A stretch of 64,000 bases of DNA. It comes from JAUSIF01 sp963711595 (GTDB lineage: Bacteria > Pseudomonadota > Alphaproteobacteria > Rhizobiales > Xanthobacteraceae). Within the stretch, counting starts at the first letter, position 1. Each line of letters begins with the position of its first letter. The position numbers were made by a program, and so were the translations under genes. The notes beneath the pieces are model-generated. The model was not told the origin of the DNA, made no database searches, and saw only the letters and a list, made by a program, of their open reading frames with translations. The stretch is from the NCBI GenBank assembly GCA_963711595.1, contig CAVQER010000007.1, positions 496,001 through 560,000 on the forward strand. Direction: 5' to 3'. This document shows positions 8,379-17,502 of this stretch, in pieces.

Positions 8379-9295
8379 CAGGTGACCTCCGTGCGGCGCG
8401 CGAGGACAAGGAAGAAGATCGCGACGGCGACCAGCACCGGGAACATGAAGAGCGAAATGGCCGCGCCGCCGGCGAGGTCGCCGCCCTGGATGCCCGTAAA
8501 ATATGCCCAGCTGGCAATGACTTGCGTGGTGTCGTAAGGCCCGCCGCGGGTCAGGACGAACACGATGATCATGTCGGTGAAGGTGAAAATGATCCCGAAC
8601 AGCACGGCCACGAGTGTGATCGGGAGGACGAGGGGGGCCGTGATCTGCAGGTGTCGCCGCCAGAAACCGGCGCCGTCGATCGATGCCGCGTCATGGATGT
8701 CCTGCGGAATCGACGTGAGACCGGCAAGAACGATCACGGTCGCCAGCGGCAGAAGGCGCCAGACGTTGAGCACGATGATTGACGTCATCGCGAGCGTGGG
8801 ATCGCCAAGCCAGATCGGCCACTGGCCGGGTCCGAGGATGCCGACGGCCTGACCGGTCCAGTTGATGATGCTGTAGATCGAATCGTAGATCCAAAGCCAC
8901 CCGATCGATCCGAGCGAGATCGGCGCGACCCAGGGCAGCAAGATCAGGAATCGCACGAACCACTTGCCGCGAAACTCCTTGATCAGGGCGCCCGCGAGAA
9001 TGTTCGCGAGCACGACAATGAACAACTGCGAGACGAGCGTAATGATGAGCGTGTTCTTCAGCGACAGCCAGAACGTGCGGCTTTCGACGACGCGATAGTA
9101 ATTCTGCAGGCCGACGAAACGCAGCTCGCGGCTCGCGACCGTGGCGTCCGAGAGGCTGTAGTAGAGCGAGAGCAGGAACGGAAAGCCGACCAGCAGTACG
9201 ATGTAGAGAATCGCCGGCGCAAGCATGAGCGGCCAAAGCACACGCTCGTTGTCAGCGAGCCAGGCGCGGACGCCCCCGGCGGCAGCCACCTTCAC
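8378..9295 (-). CDS. Carbohydrate ABC transporter permease, MalF type
   Basis: 305 aa with about six transmembrane helices and the EAA loop HDAASIDGAGFWRRHLQITAP near residue 203. The start is GTG at 9295, overlapping the ATPase stop as GTGA, so translation is coupled to the upstream ATPase gene. It forms the heterodimeric membrane channel with the MalG-type subunit. It lacks the extra N-terminal helices and large periplasmic P2 loop of enterobacterial MalF, as is normal for the wider CUT1 family. Confidence 0.92.
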   Translation of the reverse strand: MKVAAAGGVRAWLADNERVLWPLMLAPAILYIVLLVGFPFLLSLYYSLSDATVASRELRFVGLQNYYRVVESRTFWLSLKNTLIITLVSQLFIVVLANILAGALIKEFRGKWFVRFLILLPWVAPISLGSIGWLWIYDSIYSIINWTGQAVGILGPGQWPIWLGDPTLAMTSIIVLNVWRLLPLATVIVLAGLTSIPQDIHDAASIDGAGFWRRHLQITAPLVLPITLVAVLFGIIFTFTDMIIVFVLTRGGPYDTTQVIASWAYFTGIQGGDLAGGAAISLFMFPVLVAVAIFFLVLARRTEVT

Positions 9296-10320
9296 TTGCG
9301 GTCTCCCTCGACGCGGCGGCCGCTCGTCCGATCGAAACGTGCGATGTCGCGGCGCCCGACGACGAAGTCGTATTTCTGTCCGGCCGCGACGTCGGCGCGG
9401 ATGTTGGTCGGGATCTTGGAAATGACGTGGGTTTCGGGACTGCGCCCTTCCAGTATGCCGTAGACGAGGCGGTCGGCGCCGAGATACTCGACGCGCGTGA
9501 CGCGGAAGGGAAATGTCACTGCGTCGGCACTATCATCGACGCCGCGCGGCAGGAAGGACTCCGGTCGAAAACCGAGCCAGGTCGCGCCATCCTCGACGAG
9601 ATTCATGGGCGGCGAGCCGATGAAGGTTGCGACGAACACGTCCGAGGGCCGCCCGTAGATCTCGTGCGGCGTGCCGACCTGGATCACCTTGCCGTGGTTG
9701 AGGATCGCGATGCGGTCGCCGAGGCCCATGGCTTCGGCCTGGTCGTGGGTCACGTAGATCGTGGTCGTGCCGAGGCTGCGTTGAAATTGCTTGAGTTCGT
9801 CGCGCGCGGAGTTGCGGAGCTTCGCGTCGAGGTTCGATAGCGGCTCGTCGAGCAGGAATACGACAGGCTCGCGTACGACGGCGCGTGCGAGGGCGACGCG
9901 CTGGCGCTCGCCGCCGGAAAGCTGGCGTGGCTTGCGATCGAGGAAGCGCTGGATGCCGAACATGCGCGAGGCCCAGTCGACCTTCTTGCGGATCTCATCC
10001 TTCGGCATGCGGACGGCGCGCAGCGGAAATGAAATATTCTTCTCGACGGTGAGGTGCGGGTAGAGCGCGTAGCTCTGAAACACCATGGCGATGTTGCGGG
10101 CGCGCGGCGGAAGGTCGGTGACCACCTTGCCGTCGATCACGATGTCTCCATGCGTCGGCTGCTCGAGCCCCGCGATCATGCGCATCAACGTGGTCTTGCC
10201 GCATCCGGAAGGACCAAGCAGGACGAGAAACTCCCCTTCGCCCGCCGTCAGATCGATGCCGTCGACCGCGCGAACATCGTCAAAGTGCTTGGAAATACGT
10301 CGTGCCTCGACCGTTGCCAT
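9292..10320 (-). CDS. Sugar ABC transporter ATP-binding protein (MalK/UgpC type)
   Basis: 342 aa from ATG 10320, chosen for its GAGG ribosome site 5 nt upstream. Walker A GPSGCGKTTLM near residue 37, Q-loop in MVFQSYALYPHLTVEKN, signature LSGGERQRVALAR near 134, Walker B VVFLLDEPLSNLD, and the H-loop VTHDQAEAM. Residues beyond 240 form the regulatory OB-like (TOBE) domain typical of CUT1 ATPases. It powers the importer whose permeases overlap or follow it directly. Confidence 0.93.
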   Translation of the reverse strand: MATVEARRISKHFDDVRAVDGIDLTAGEGEFLVLLGPSGCGKTTLMRMIAGLEQPTHGDIVIDGKVVTDLPPRARNIAMVFQSYALYPHLTVEKNISFPLRAVRMPKDEIRKKVDWASRMFGIQRFLDRKPRQLSGGERQRVALARAVVREPVVFLLDEPLSNLDAKLRNSARDELKQFQRSLGTTTIYVTHDQAEAMGLGDRIAILNHGKVIQVGTPHEIYGRPSDVFVATFIGSPPMNLVEDGATWLGFRPESFLPRGVDDSADAVTFPFRVTRVEYLGADRLVYGILEGRSPETHVISKIPTNIRADVAAGQKYDFVVGRRDIARFDRTSGRRVEGDRK

Positions 10321-10386
10321 CTGGGCCTCGGATAATTGCGATGGGATTGGACGGAAGATCGGCTGATGCGCCTTGCCCGGCGGCAA

Positions 10387-10414
10387 CGGGGGCCCGACGC
10401 ATGCCGGGCCCCCG
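10387..10414 (-). promoter_or_regulatory. GC-rich hairpin between binding-protein and ATPase genes
   Basis: Perfect 10-bp inverted repeat, CGGGGGCCCG (10387-10396) and CGGGCCCCCG (10405-10414), with an 8-nt loop. It lies in the 118-base gap just after the solute-binding protein stop. No T-run follows on the minus strand, so it is better read as an mRNA 3'-end stabiliser or partial attenuator than as a full terminator. Such an element would raise binding-protein dosage over the membrane components. Confidence 0.6.
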
Positions 10415-10438
10415 ATGTTCAATTGCGGCAATCGCGGA

Positions 10439-11785
10439 TCAGATCATGTTCCGCTCTTTCCACTTGGCCCAAATCGCCTTCATCTGCGCTTCGGCCTGCT
10501 TCAACGCGTCTTCCGGCGTCTCGGCGCCAGAGGCGGCCTTGGCGAACATGGTGTTCAGCGTCCAGTTGCCGAAGGACTCGTCGATCGCGGCGTGCGAGTA
10601 GCCGGGGTATCCGACGTTCGTCGCCCAATCCAGCACGTCCTCGAGTACCGCGTATTTCTCCGGCGGCACGGCCTTGGAGTCCTTGGCGATCAACTGCTTC
10701 AGGTCCGGGACGGTCTTGGCGAAGCAGGGGAAGTTGTAGAACTCGCTCGCGAGGAAGCCCTTCTTGAAGTTGTCGATGTAGTCGACCAGGAATTTCTGGG
10801 CGCCTTCCTTGTTGTCCGAGAACTTCCAGATCACGTAGCAGTCCATCACGTGCTCGAGGCCGATCCGGCGCACCGGACCCTTCATCGCCTTGGCGAGGCC
10901 GATCCGCTCGTGAATTGGAAGCTTTGAGTTCTCGCCCGTGCGCGTGACGGAGATCGCGTTGAGCACCAGCGAGGAGCGGCCGGCGAGCATCTGCCGGTTG
11001 TTGGACGACGCGTCCCAGGCAAACACCTCCGGCGTCATCGTCTCTTCGAACAACGCTTTCACAAACCTGATCGCCTCGAGGGTCTCCTTCGAGTTGATCG
11101 TGAGGTTGCCCGCCTCGTCCTGTTCGTGCGAGCCGAACGAATACATGATCGCGCGCATCGCCATCGCGGTGTCGAGCTCGGCGGAGAGACCGACGCCGAC
11201 CGGGATCTTGTGCTTGTCCTTGATCAACTTGCCGCCCTTGCGGACGTCATCCCAGCTGTCCGGCTTGATGCCGATATCGCCCCAAAGATCGAGGCGGTAG
11301 TTCACCGGATCGGGCACGAAGCTGTCGGAGAAAGCGAAATACTTCTTGGTCTTCGGGTTGTAGGTGCTCTTCACCGCAAGATCGATCGCCTTGCCATGCT
11401 TCTTCTCGACCTCGGCATAGACGTCCTTCATGTCGAGGACCTGGTCCTCGTACACCGACGGCGGCGAGAGGAACATCACCAGATCGTGGCCCTTCTGCGC
11501 GGAGACTTCGGCTGCGGCCCGCGACGGAATGAGCGCGAGGTTGATGTTGTCGACGACGACCTCGGTGTCGTTCTTGGAACCCCACTCCTTCACGTACTCA
11601 TTGTTGAACCACTTGTCGTAGCCCGGGACGAAGTGACTCCATTGCAGGATGTTGAGTTTCTTCGCGGCTTTCGCGGGATTGACGTGGAAGAAGGGCCCGA
11701 CGCTCGCCACAGCGCCCGCCGCCGCGGCTGTCTTCATGACTTCGCGTCGGCTCAGTCCGCGCCGACGCGGCTTGCGAATGTCCAT
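10439..11785 (-). CDS. Extracellular solute-binding protein family 1 (sugar), Tat-exported
   Basis: 448 aa. The N-terminus is a twin-arginine signal: LSRREVMK followed by a weakly hydrophobic Ala/Gly/Val stretch to residue 40. The mature part has the family-1 pattern (opening KLNILQWSHFVPGYDKWFN, then lobe-hinge strands), with a Trp/Tyr-rich ligand-facing surface. It captures a carbohydrate or polyol in the periplasm for the downstream ATPase and two permeases. A strong GGGAGGA ribosome site precedes the ATG. The kinase gene upstream on the same strand suggests a sugar-acid-type substrate, but this is inference. Confidence 0.9.
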   Translation of the reverse strand: MDIRKPRRRGLSRREVMKTAAAAGAVASVGPFFHVNPAKAAKKLNILQWSHFVPGYDKWFNNEYVKEWGSKNDTEVVVDNINLALIPSRAAAEVSAQKGHDLVMFLSPPSVYEDQVLDMKDVYAEVEKKHGKAIDLAVKSTYNPKTKKYFAFSDSFVPDPVNYRLDLWGDIGIKPDSWDDVRKGGKLIKDKHKIPVGVGLSAELDTAMAMRAIMYSFGSHEQDEAGNLTINSKETLEAIRFVKALFEETMTPEVFAWDASSNNRQMLAGRSSLVLNAISVTRTGENSKLPIHERIGLAKAMKGPVRRIGLEHVMDCYVIWKFSDNKEGAQKFLVDYIDNFKKGFLASEFYNFPCFAKTVPDLKQLIAKDSKAVPPEKYAVLEDVLDWATNVGYPGYSHAAIDESFGNWTLNTMFAKAASGAETPEDALKQAEAQMKAIWAKWKERNMI

Positions 11786-11941
11786 GTTGTCCTCCCTTGG
11801 CTTGTCGGTGGCCGCAACGGCCCCTCAGCCAGCCGATGCAGGGGATTGGTCCCACTGTCGGCTTGCCCACATTATCCGGCGGTCACGGAGGGATGACAAT
11901 CGCCGATTTCGCCTGCCAGGGACCGACTTTCGGCGAAATGA

Positions 11942-12859
11942 TCAGTGGCGCTTTTCGCCCACCGCCCGGCGCGGACCCGGCGTCAGATTTCCCGGATGTT
12001 GCAGCACTTCGGCTGCGAGGCGATGACCGGCAAGCGCGGCAGCTTCCGGCTTTTCATCCTTCATGCGCGCGGCGAGATAAGCGGCATTGAAGGCGTCGCC
12101 AGCCGCACGCGTATCGACGGGGTCAAGCTTCTGCGGGACTGGGACTTCGACGGTGCGCCCCTCCGCATGCACCAGCGCGGGGGAGGCGCCGTTCTTGACC
12201 ACCACTTCACGCACGCCGAACGTCGTCAGCCGCTCGACGGTCGCCGCCGGCGAGGCGTCGCCCCAAAGCTTGGCTTCGTCTTCAAACGAGGGCAGGGCGA
12301 GATCGCTGCGACGCAACGCTTCGGAGAACACGGCCCGCGCGCGCTGGTCGTCGCCGCGCCAGCAGGCAAATCGCCAGTTGCTGTCGAAGGCGATCTTGGC
12401 GCCGCGCTCGCGGCCGAATTCGAGCGCAGCAAGCATGCGCCCGAGGCCGACATTCGAGTAAAGCGACAGTGTGACACCGGAGAAATAGACGTACTGCGCG
12501 GCGACTACCTGCTCGGCGACGCGGTCCCAGCCCGGCAACTCGAAAAGTTGACGCGCCGGTGAAGTGTCGCGCCAGATCTCGCCGTTGCGGTTGCCGTCCG
12601 CCTCCACGAGCGAGAGGCCGGGGACGCGATCTCCGATCCGCAGCACGAGATCGGTGGCCACGCCTTCTGCGGCTGCGGTTTCCAAAGCTTCGTCGGAATA
12701 GCGGTCATTGCCGAGAGCGGTTGCGAGAGCGACGGACGCGCCGCAACGGGAAAGATAAATCGCGGTATGAAATGCGTCGCCGGCGTAGCCGAGCGCAAAG
12801 CGCCCGTCCTGACCGCGCACAAGCTCGATCATTACCTCGCCGACAGAAACTACCCGCAC
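11942..12859 (-). CDS. PfkB-family kinase, probably 2-keto-3-deoxygluconate kinase
   Basis: 305 aa from GTG 12859, which gives the family opening VRVVSVGEVMIEL; further in-frame extension has no homology-like pattern. Other landmarks are the N-terminal glycine pair with substrate-binding region FALGYAGDAFHTAIYLSR, and the C-terminal PfkB signature DTRAAGDAFNAAYLAA near residue 260, whose Asp is the catalytic base and whose GAGD-like turn is the anion hole. Length and motifs fit KDG kinases, which phosphorylate 2-keto-3-deoxy sugar acids in the cytoplasm. A dehydratase that could make such a substrate is at 15694-17502. Ribokinase or fructokinase activity cannot be excluded. Confidence 0.82.
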   Translation of the reverse strand: MRVVSVGEVMIELVRGQDGRFALGYAGDAFHTAIYLSRCGASVALATALGNDRYSDEALETAAAEGVATDLVLRIGDRVPGLSLVEADGNRNGEIWRDTSPARQLFELPGWDRVAEQVVAAQYVYFSGVTLSLYSNVGLGRMLAALEFGRERGAKIAFDSNWRFACWRGDDQRARAVFSEALRRSDLALPSFEDEAKLWGDASPAATVERLTTFGVREVVVKNGASPALVHAEGRTVEVPVPQKLDPVDTRAAGDAFNAAYLAARMKDEKPEAAALAGHRLAAEVLQHPGNLTPGPRRAVGEKRH

Positions 12860-13120
12860 GTTCGAACGTCCCCCGCAGCAATTCGAACCGTAGACCGTGG
12901 CGACCCGCTCCCCAGAGCACCCCGCGTGGTTCTTGCAGCGCCTGTTGGTGACAGGACAGGCGAACGTTCGCAGGGATGCGCGAATCGGACAGGACGAGGA
13001 AAGCACTGCCGTGGAGGCGCCGCAACGGTCGCAGGCATGAAACGCCCGGCAATCAGCGCCAATTGGCGGCGAATCCGCCGAACGCGCGGGCAAACGGCAA
13101 CTTGCCGCAGCGGGGACCCG

Positions 13121-14362
13121 TTAGGCCTCCGGTCCGGCGTACTTCCCCGCCGTCTGCGGGTACAGCGCCTTGACGATCTTGAAGCGGGAGATGTCCGCGG
13201 TCGCGTCCGAGTGCAGGAAGATCGCGGCGTCGCGAAACAACTTCTCGATGCCCATCTCGAGCATGGCGCCGTGACCGCCATGCAGTTCCATCGCGTTCTG
13301 ACAGACCTTCAGGATCTCTTCCGAGGCGAACACCTTGGTCATGTTGCAGAGCGCGTCGGCGTCGGGAGCGTTTTCGGACACGGCGTCGGCTGCACGGCCG
13401 AGGAGCGCACGCACCGCTTCGATGGCGATCGCCATGTCGGCAAGCCGCAGTGCCACGGCCTGATGCTTGATGAGAACGCGACCGCCTTGCACGTAGTTCT
13501 GCACGTATCCCGCGGTCCGCTCGAACGCGGCAACGCCGACGCCGAGATTCTTTGCCGCCTGGATGATCTTTCCCGGGCGGAAATAGACGCTCGCTTTCTG
13601 CATCGCGTCGTTCTCGGCGAGCACATGATCGGCCGGCACCCGACAATCCTCGAACACGATCTCACCGTTGTTCATGAAACGGCCGCCCATGGTCTCGTTG
13701 CAGCGGGCGACGGTCAGTCCCGGTGCATCGCGCGGGACCACGAAGGAGGAGGTGCCCTGAAGCACGCCAGCCTTGGTGTTCGTGTTCGCATAAACGACGT
13801 AGAGGCCGGCATCGAAGCCATTCGAAATGAAATGCTTGCGGCCGTTTATCACCCACTCGTTGCCGCGCTTTTCGGCGCGGGTCTGCATCGCGGCTTCCGG
13901 GACGTTGTAGGGCAACCAGCGGTCGGACGCGCCGCGCGGCTCGGTCAGGCAATGGGCGAACAGGAGCTGCGGTTCGGCTACGAGACGCTTGAACCAGTGC
14001 GCCTGAATGTGCTTCGGCGCGAGGTTGCGCAGCAGAATCGATATCTTCCAGTTCTGCACGAGCTTGTCGGCGAGGCCGCAATCGCCGCGCGCGATTTCCT
14101 CGGCGATCAGCGCGAATGTGTGGACCTCGGTCTTCGCGTCGAGCTCGACCCCGCCGAATTCCTCCGGGACGCCGAGCGCGCGTATGCCCACCTTGTCCGC
14201 CGCCTCGAGGATCGCTGCCGGCAGGCGCAGTCCGGGATTCATGTCCCATTCGGCCTGCCAGTTGTCGCGGATGAATGGGATGACGACGTCGTCGACGAAG
14301 CCGCGGCAGCTTTCGCGCATCAAGCGCTGCTCTTCGGAGAAGCCGCGCGCGTGCACGTTCAT
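13121..14362 (-). CDS. Acyl-CoA dehydrogenase with Asp at the catalytic-base position
   Basis: 413 aa. FAD-binding acyl-CoA dehydrogenase fold: LGVPEEFGGVELD near residue 64, FAHCLTEPRGASD near 135 (flavin/acyl loop), and QNAMELHGGHGAM near 352. In most members the catalytic base is the Glu of a YEGT motif; here the aligned segment is SDAT, with Asp at about residue 386. A few acyl-CoA dehydrogenases acting on cyclic acyl-CoAs are reported to use Asp there. Good GGGAG ribosome site before ATG 14362. It follows the aminotransferase gene by 26 bases on the same strand. The 261 bases downstream, up to the kinase start, hold no gene I can recognise. Substrate unknown. Confidence 0.88.
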   Translation of the reverse strand: MNVHARGFSEEQRLMRESCRGFVDDVVIPFIRDNWQAEWDMNPGLRLPAAILEAADKVGIRALGVPEEFGGVELDAKTEVHTFALIAEEIARGDCGLADKLVQNWKISILLRNLAPKHIQAHWFKRLVAEPQLLFAHCLTEPRGASDRWLPYNVPEAAMQTRAEKRGNEWVINGRKHFISNGFDAGLYVVYANTNTKAGVLQGTSSFVVPRDAPGLTVARCNETMGGRFMNNGEIVFEDCRVPADHVLAENDAMQKASVYFRPGKIIQAAKNLGVGVAAFERTAGYVQNYVQGGRVLIKHQAVALRLADMAIAIEAVRALLGRAADAVSENAPDADALCNMTKVFASEEILKVCQNAMELHGGHGAMLEMGIEKLFRDAAIFLHSDATADISRFKIVKALYPQTAGKYAGPEA

Positions 14363-14388
14363 GGATGCACTCCCAACTACGCCGAGGG

Positions 14389-15570
14389 TCAGGCCGCCTT
14401 GCGGGTCGTGAGAAATTCGCCCATGCGCTTAAGCGCTTTCAGGATGTTCTCGGTGGAATTGGCGTAGGAGACGCGAATGTAGCCTTCGCCGAGAATGCCG
14501 AAGTCCGGGCCGCCGATGATCGCGATGCCGGCGTCGTCGAGCAAGGTCGATGCCAGGGCTTTCGCCTTCCAGCCGGTGTTCTTCACGTTCGGGAATGCGT
14601 AGAAGGCGCCCTTCGGGGTGCGGCAAGACACGCCGGGCAGCTTGTTCAACCCCTCGACGACGACCTTTCGGCGCTTGTCGAATTCGGCGACCATTTTCTT
14701 CACGTCGCCCTGCGGACCCTTGAGCGCGGCGAGGCCTGCGTACTGGGTCGGGGCGTTCACGCAAGAGTACGAATTCACCGCAAGCTTGCGCGCGAAATCG
14801 TAGAGCTTGGCCGGCCAGATCGAATAGCCGAGCCGCCAGCCGGTCATTGCGTAAGTCTTCGACCAGCCGTTCAACAGAATGAGCCGGTCGCGGATCGACG
14901 GATAGTTGAGCAGGCAGACGTGCTCCTCGCCGTCATAGACCATGTGGTCGTAGATTTCGTCCGACATCAGGGCGACATCGGGAAACTTCTCGAGCCCGGC
15001 GATGAGCTTGTCGACTTCCACTTTCGGCGTGACGCCGCCTGTGGGATTGGCTGGTGAGTTGAGGATCAGCAATCGCGTGTTCGGCGTGATAAGCTTCAGC
15101 GTCTCATCCGCGGAGAACGCGAAATTGTTCTCCTCGCGGATCGGGACGGGGATCGGCCTCGCGCCCGTGAACTCGATCATCGAGCGATAGATGGGAAAGC
15201 CGGGGTCGGGATAGAGGATGTCCGCACCGGGCTCGCCGAACATCAGGATCGCCGCATACATCGTGACCTTGCCGCCGGGTGCGATGAAGACGAGATCGGG
15301 CGATACCTCGGCCTTGAAGCGCTTTTGCAGGTCCGCGGCGACGGCCTCCCGCAGCGGCTTGATGCCGGTCGCGGGCGTGTAGCCGTGGTGGCCGTCCTTC
15401 AAGGCCTTGATCGCGGCCTCTACGATGTGCGGGGGAGTCGGGAAGTCGGGCTGGCCGATGCCGAGGTTGATGATGTCGCGCCCCTGGCTCGCGAGCTCAG
15501 TCGCGCGCGCAAGCACCGCAAAGGCGTTCTCTTCGCCCATGCGGTCGAAGGCGGCAACGGTACGCAACAT
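14389..15570 (-). CDS. Class I/II PLP-dependent aminotransferase (aspartate-aminotransferase-like)
   Basis: 393 aa, normal length for fold-type I aminotransferases. GIGQPDFPTP near residue 37, LNSPANPTGG near 171, and NGWSKTYAMTGWRLGY near 235, whose Lys forms the Schiff base with PLP. The C-terminal YIRVSYANS supplies the substrate-carboxylate Arg. Strong GGGGAGG ribosome site. Transcribed divergently from the dehydratase operon, with 123 bases between starts. Substrate not assignable; aspartate, aromatic or alanine-type transamination are all possible. Confidence 0.9.
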   Translation of the reverse strand: MLRTVAAFDRMGEENAFAVLARATELASQGRDIINLGIGQPDFPTPPHIVEAAIKALKDGHHGYTPATGIKPLREAVAADLQKRFKAEVSPDLVFIAPGGKVTMYAAILMFGEPGADILYPDPGFPIYRSMIEFTGARPIPVPIREENNFAFSADETLKLITPNTRLLILNSPANPTGGVTPKVEVDKLIAGLEKFPDVALMSDEIYDHMVYDGEEHVCLLNYPSIRDRLILLNGWSKTYAMTGWRLGYSIWPAKLYDFARKLAVNSYSCVNAPTQYAGLAALKGPQGDVKKMVAEFDKRRKVVVEGLNKLPGVSCRTPKGAFYAFPNVKNTGWKAKALASTLLDDAGIAIIGGPDFGILGEGYIRVSYANSTENILKALKRMGEFLTTRKAA

Positions 15571-15693
15571 GGGTATTCCTCCCCGGCTTTCATGCGCGTT
15601 GATTTTGCGCGAACATTAGGCGCATAGGTGAATGGAAATCAAACCCCCACAACGGGTTCACGGCCGTCGTCAGCGGCGGCCACGGAGGTTGTA

Positions 15694-17502
15694 ATGGCAG
15701 GCAAGAAGGGCGGCGCTCCCAAGGTCAAGCTGCGCTCGCAGATCTGGTTCGATAACCCAGACGACCCGCACATGTCGGCGATGTATATCGAACGCTACAT
15801 GAACTACGGCCTGTCGCGCGGGGAATTGCAGGCCGGCAAGCCGATCATCGGTATCGCCCAAACCGGGTCCGACCTCTCACCGTGCAACCGCCATCACATG
15901 CAGCTTGCGCAACGCGTGCGCGAGGGCATTCGCGCGGCGGGTGGCATAGCGTTCGAATTTCCGGTGCATCCGATTCAAGAAACCGGCAAGCGGCCGACGG
16001 CCGCACTCGATCGCAACCTTGCGTATCTCGGGATCGTCGAGGTGCTTTACGGCTACCCGATCGACGGTGTCGTGCTGATGACGGGCTGCGACAAGACCAC
16101 GCCGGCCTGCATCATGGCGGCGGCGACCGTGAACATTCCGGCGATCGTGCTCTCCGGCGGGCCGATGCTGAACGGCTGGTACAAGGGCGAGCGCACGGGC
16201 TCCGGTACGATCAAATGGAAGGCGCGCGAGCTCGTTGCGGCGGGGGAAATCAACGACGAGCAATACGTCGACCTCGTCGCGTCGGCTGCCCCCTCGATCG
16301 GCCATTGCAACACGATGGGCACGGCGTCGACGATGAACGCGCTCGCCGAGGCGCTCGGCATGTCGCTGCCGGGATGCGCCGCAATTCCGGCACCCTATCG
16401 CGAGCGGCCGGAGATTTCCTTCCAGACGGGTCTGCGCATCGTCGAGATGGTCGCTGAGGACCTGAAGCCCTCCGATATTCTTACGCGCGAAGCGTTCGAA
16501 AACGCGATCGTCGTCAATTCCGCGATCGGCGGCTCGACCAACGCGCCGGTGCACGTCAACGCGATCGCGCGGCACATCGGTGTGCCGCTTTCGGTGCTCG
16601 ACTGGCAGAAGCACGGCCACAAGATTCCGTTGCTCGTGAACATGCAGCCCGCCGGAAAGTATCTCGGCGAGGAATTCCATCGGGCGGGCGGCGTGCCGGC
16701 GGTGGTCGCCGAGTTGATCGAGGCCGGCAAGATCAAAGAGAACGCTAAGACCGTGAACGGCAAAACCGTGGGCGACAATTGCCGTGGCAAGCTCTCATGG
16801 GACCGTGAAGTGATCCGCACCTATGGCGATCCGCTCGTCCAGGACGCAGGATTCATCGTGCTGCACGGGAATCTCTTCGATAGCGCGGTTATGAAGACGA
16901 GCGTGATCTCGGAGGAATTCCGCAAGCGCTATCTGTCGAATCCCAAGGATCCGGACGCGTTCGAAGGCAAGGCGATGGTGTTCGACGGCCGCGAGGACTA
17001 CCACGCGCGCATCGAGGATCCGTCGCTTGGAATCGACGAGCACACGATGCTGTTCATTCGCGGCGTCGGTCCAATCGGTTATCCGGGCGCCGCGGAAGTC
17101 GTGAACATGCAGCCGCCCGCGGCGCTATTGAAGCGAGGGATCAAGTCGCTTCCGTGCATCGGCGATGGCCGCCAATCGGGCACTTCCGGCTCGCCGTCGA
17201 TCCTCAACGCCTCGCCTGAAGCGGCTGCCGGCGGCGGGCTTGCGCTGCTCAAGACCGGCGACCGAGTACGCATCGATCTGAAGAAGGGCGAAGCGAACAT
17301 TATCATCTCGGAGGGCGACTTGGCCGAGCGGCGGATGGAACTACAGAAGGGCGGCGGCTATCCGTATCCGGCAAGCCAGACCCCGTGGCAGGAAATCCAG
17401 CGCTCGATGGTGGACCAGCTCGCGGACGGCATGGTGCTGAAGCCTGCCGTCAAGTATCAGCGCGTCGCGCAGACGATGGGCATTCCGCGGGACAGCCATT
17501 GA
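15694..17502 (+). CDS. IlvD/Edd-family sugar-acid dehydratase
   Basis: 602 aa from ATG 15694, chosen because CACGGAGG lies 6 nt upstream. Cys ligands for the Fe-S cluster are seen in SDLSPCNRHH near residue 63 and MTGCDKTTPACIM near 131; C-terminal GDGRQSGTSGSPSILNASPE near 490 includes the catalytic Ser region. The N-terminal part (FDNPDDPHMSAMYIERYMN) and the lack of ilvBN neighbours fit the pentonate/xylonate-type branch rather than valine synthesis. It removes water from an aldonic acid to give a 2-keto-3-deoxy acid, the substrate class of the PfkB kinase at 11942-12859. Its stop overlaps the next start by one base. Confidence 0.88.
   Translation: MAGKKGGAPKVKLRSQIWFDNPDDPHMSAMYIERYMNYGLSRGELQAGKPIIGIAQTGSDLSPCNRHHMQLAQRVREGIRAAGGIAFEFPVHPIQETGKRPTAALDRNLAYLGIVEVLYGYPIDGVVLMTGCDKTTPACIMAAATVNIPAIVLSGGPMLNGWYKGERTGSGTIKWKARELVAAGEINDEQYVDLVASAAPSIGHCNTMGTASTMNALAEALGMSLPGCAAIPAPYRERPEISFQTGLRIVEMVAEDLKPSDILTREAFENAIVVNSAIGGSTNAPVHVNAIARHIGVPLSVLDWQKHGHKIPLLVNMQPAGKYLGEEFHRAGGVPAVVAELIEAGKIKENAKTVNGKTVGDNCRGKLSWDREVIRTYGDPLVQDAGFIVLHGNLFDSAVMKTSVISEEFRKRYLSNPKDPDAFEGKAMVFDGREDYHARIEDPSLGIDEHTMLFIRGVGPIGYPGAAEVVNMQPPAALLKRGIKSLPCIGDGRQSGTSGSPSILNASPEAAAGGGLALLKTGDRVRIDLKKGEANIIISEGDLAERRMELQKGGGYPYPASQTPWQEIQRSMVDQLADGMVLKPAVKYQRVAQTMGIPRDSH

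Noticed and set aside
12860..13120. Possible small gene in the gap between the KDG-type kinase start and the acyl-CoA dehydrogenase stop.
   Set aside because: Open frames there are short, Arg/Pro-rich and lack ribosome sites on either strand; best treated as non-coding leader.
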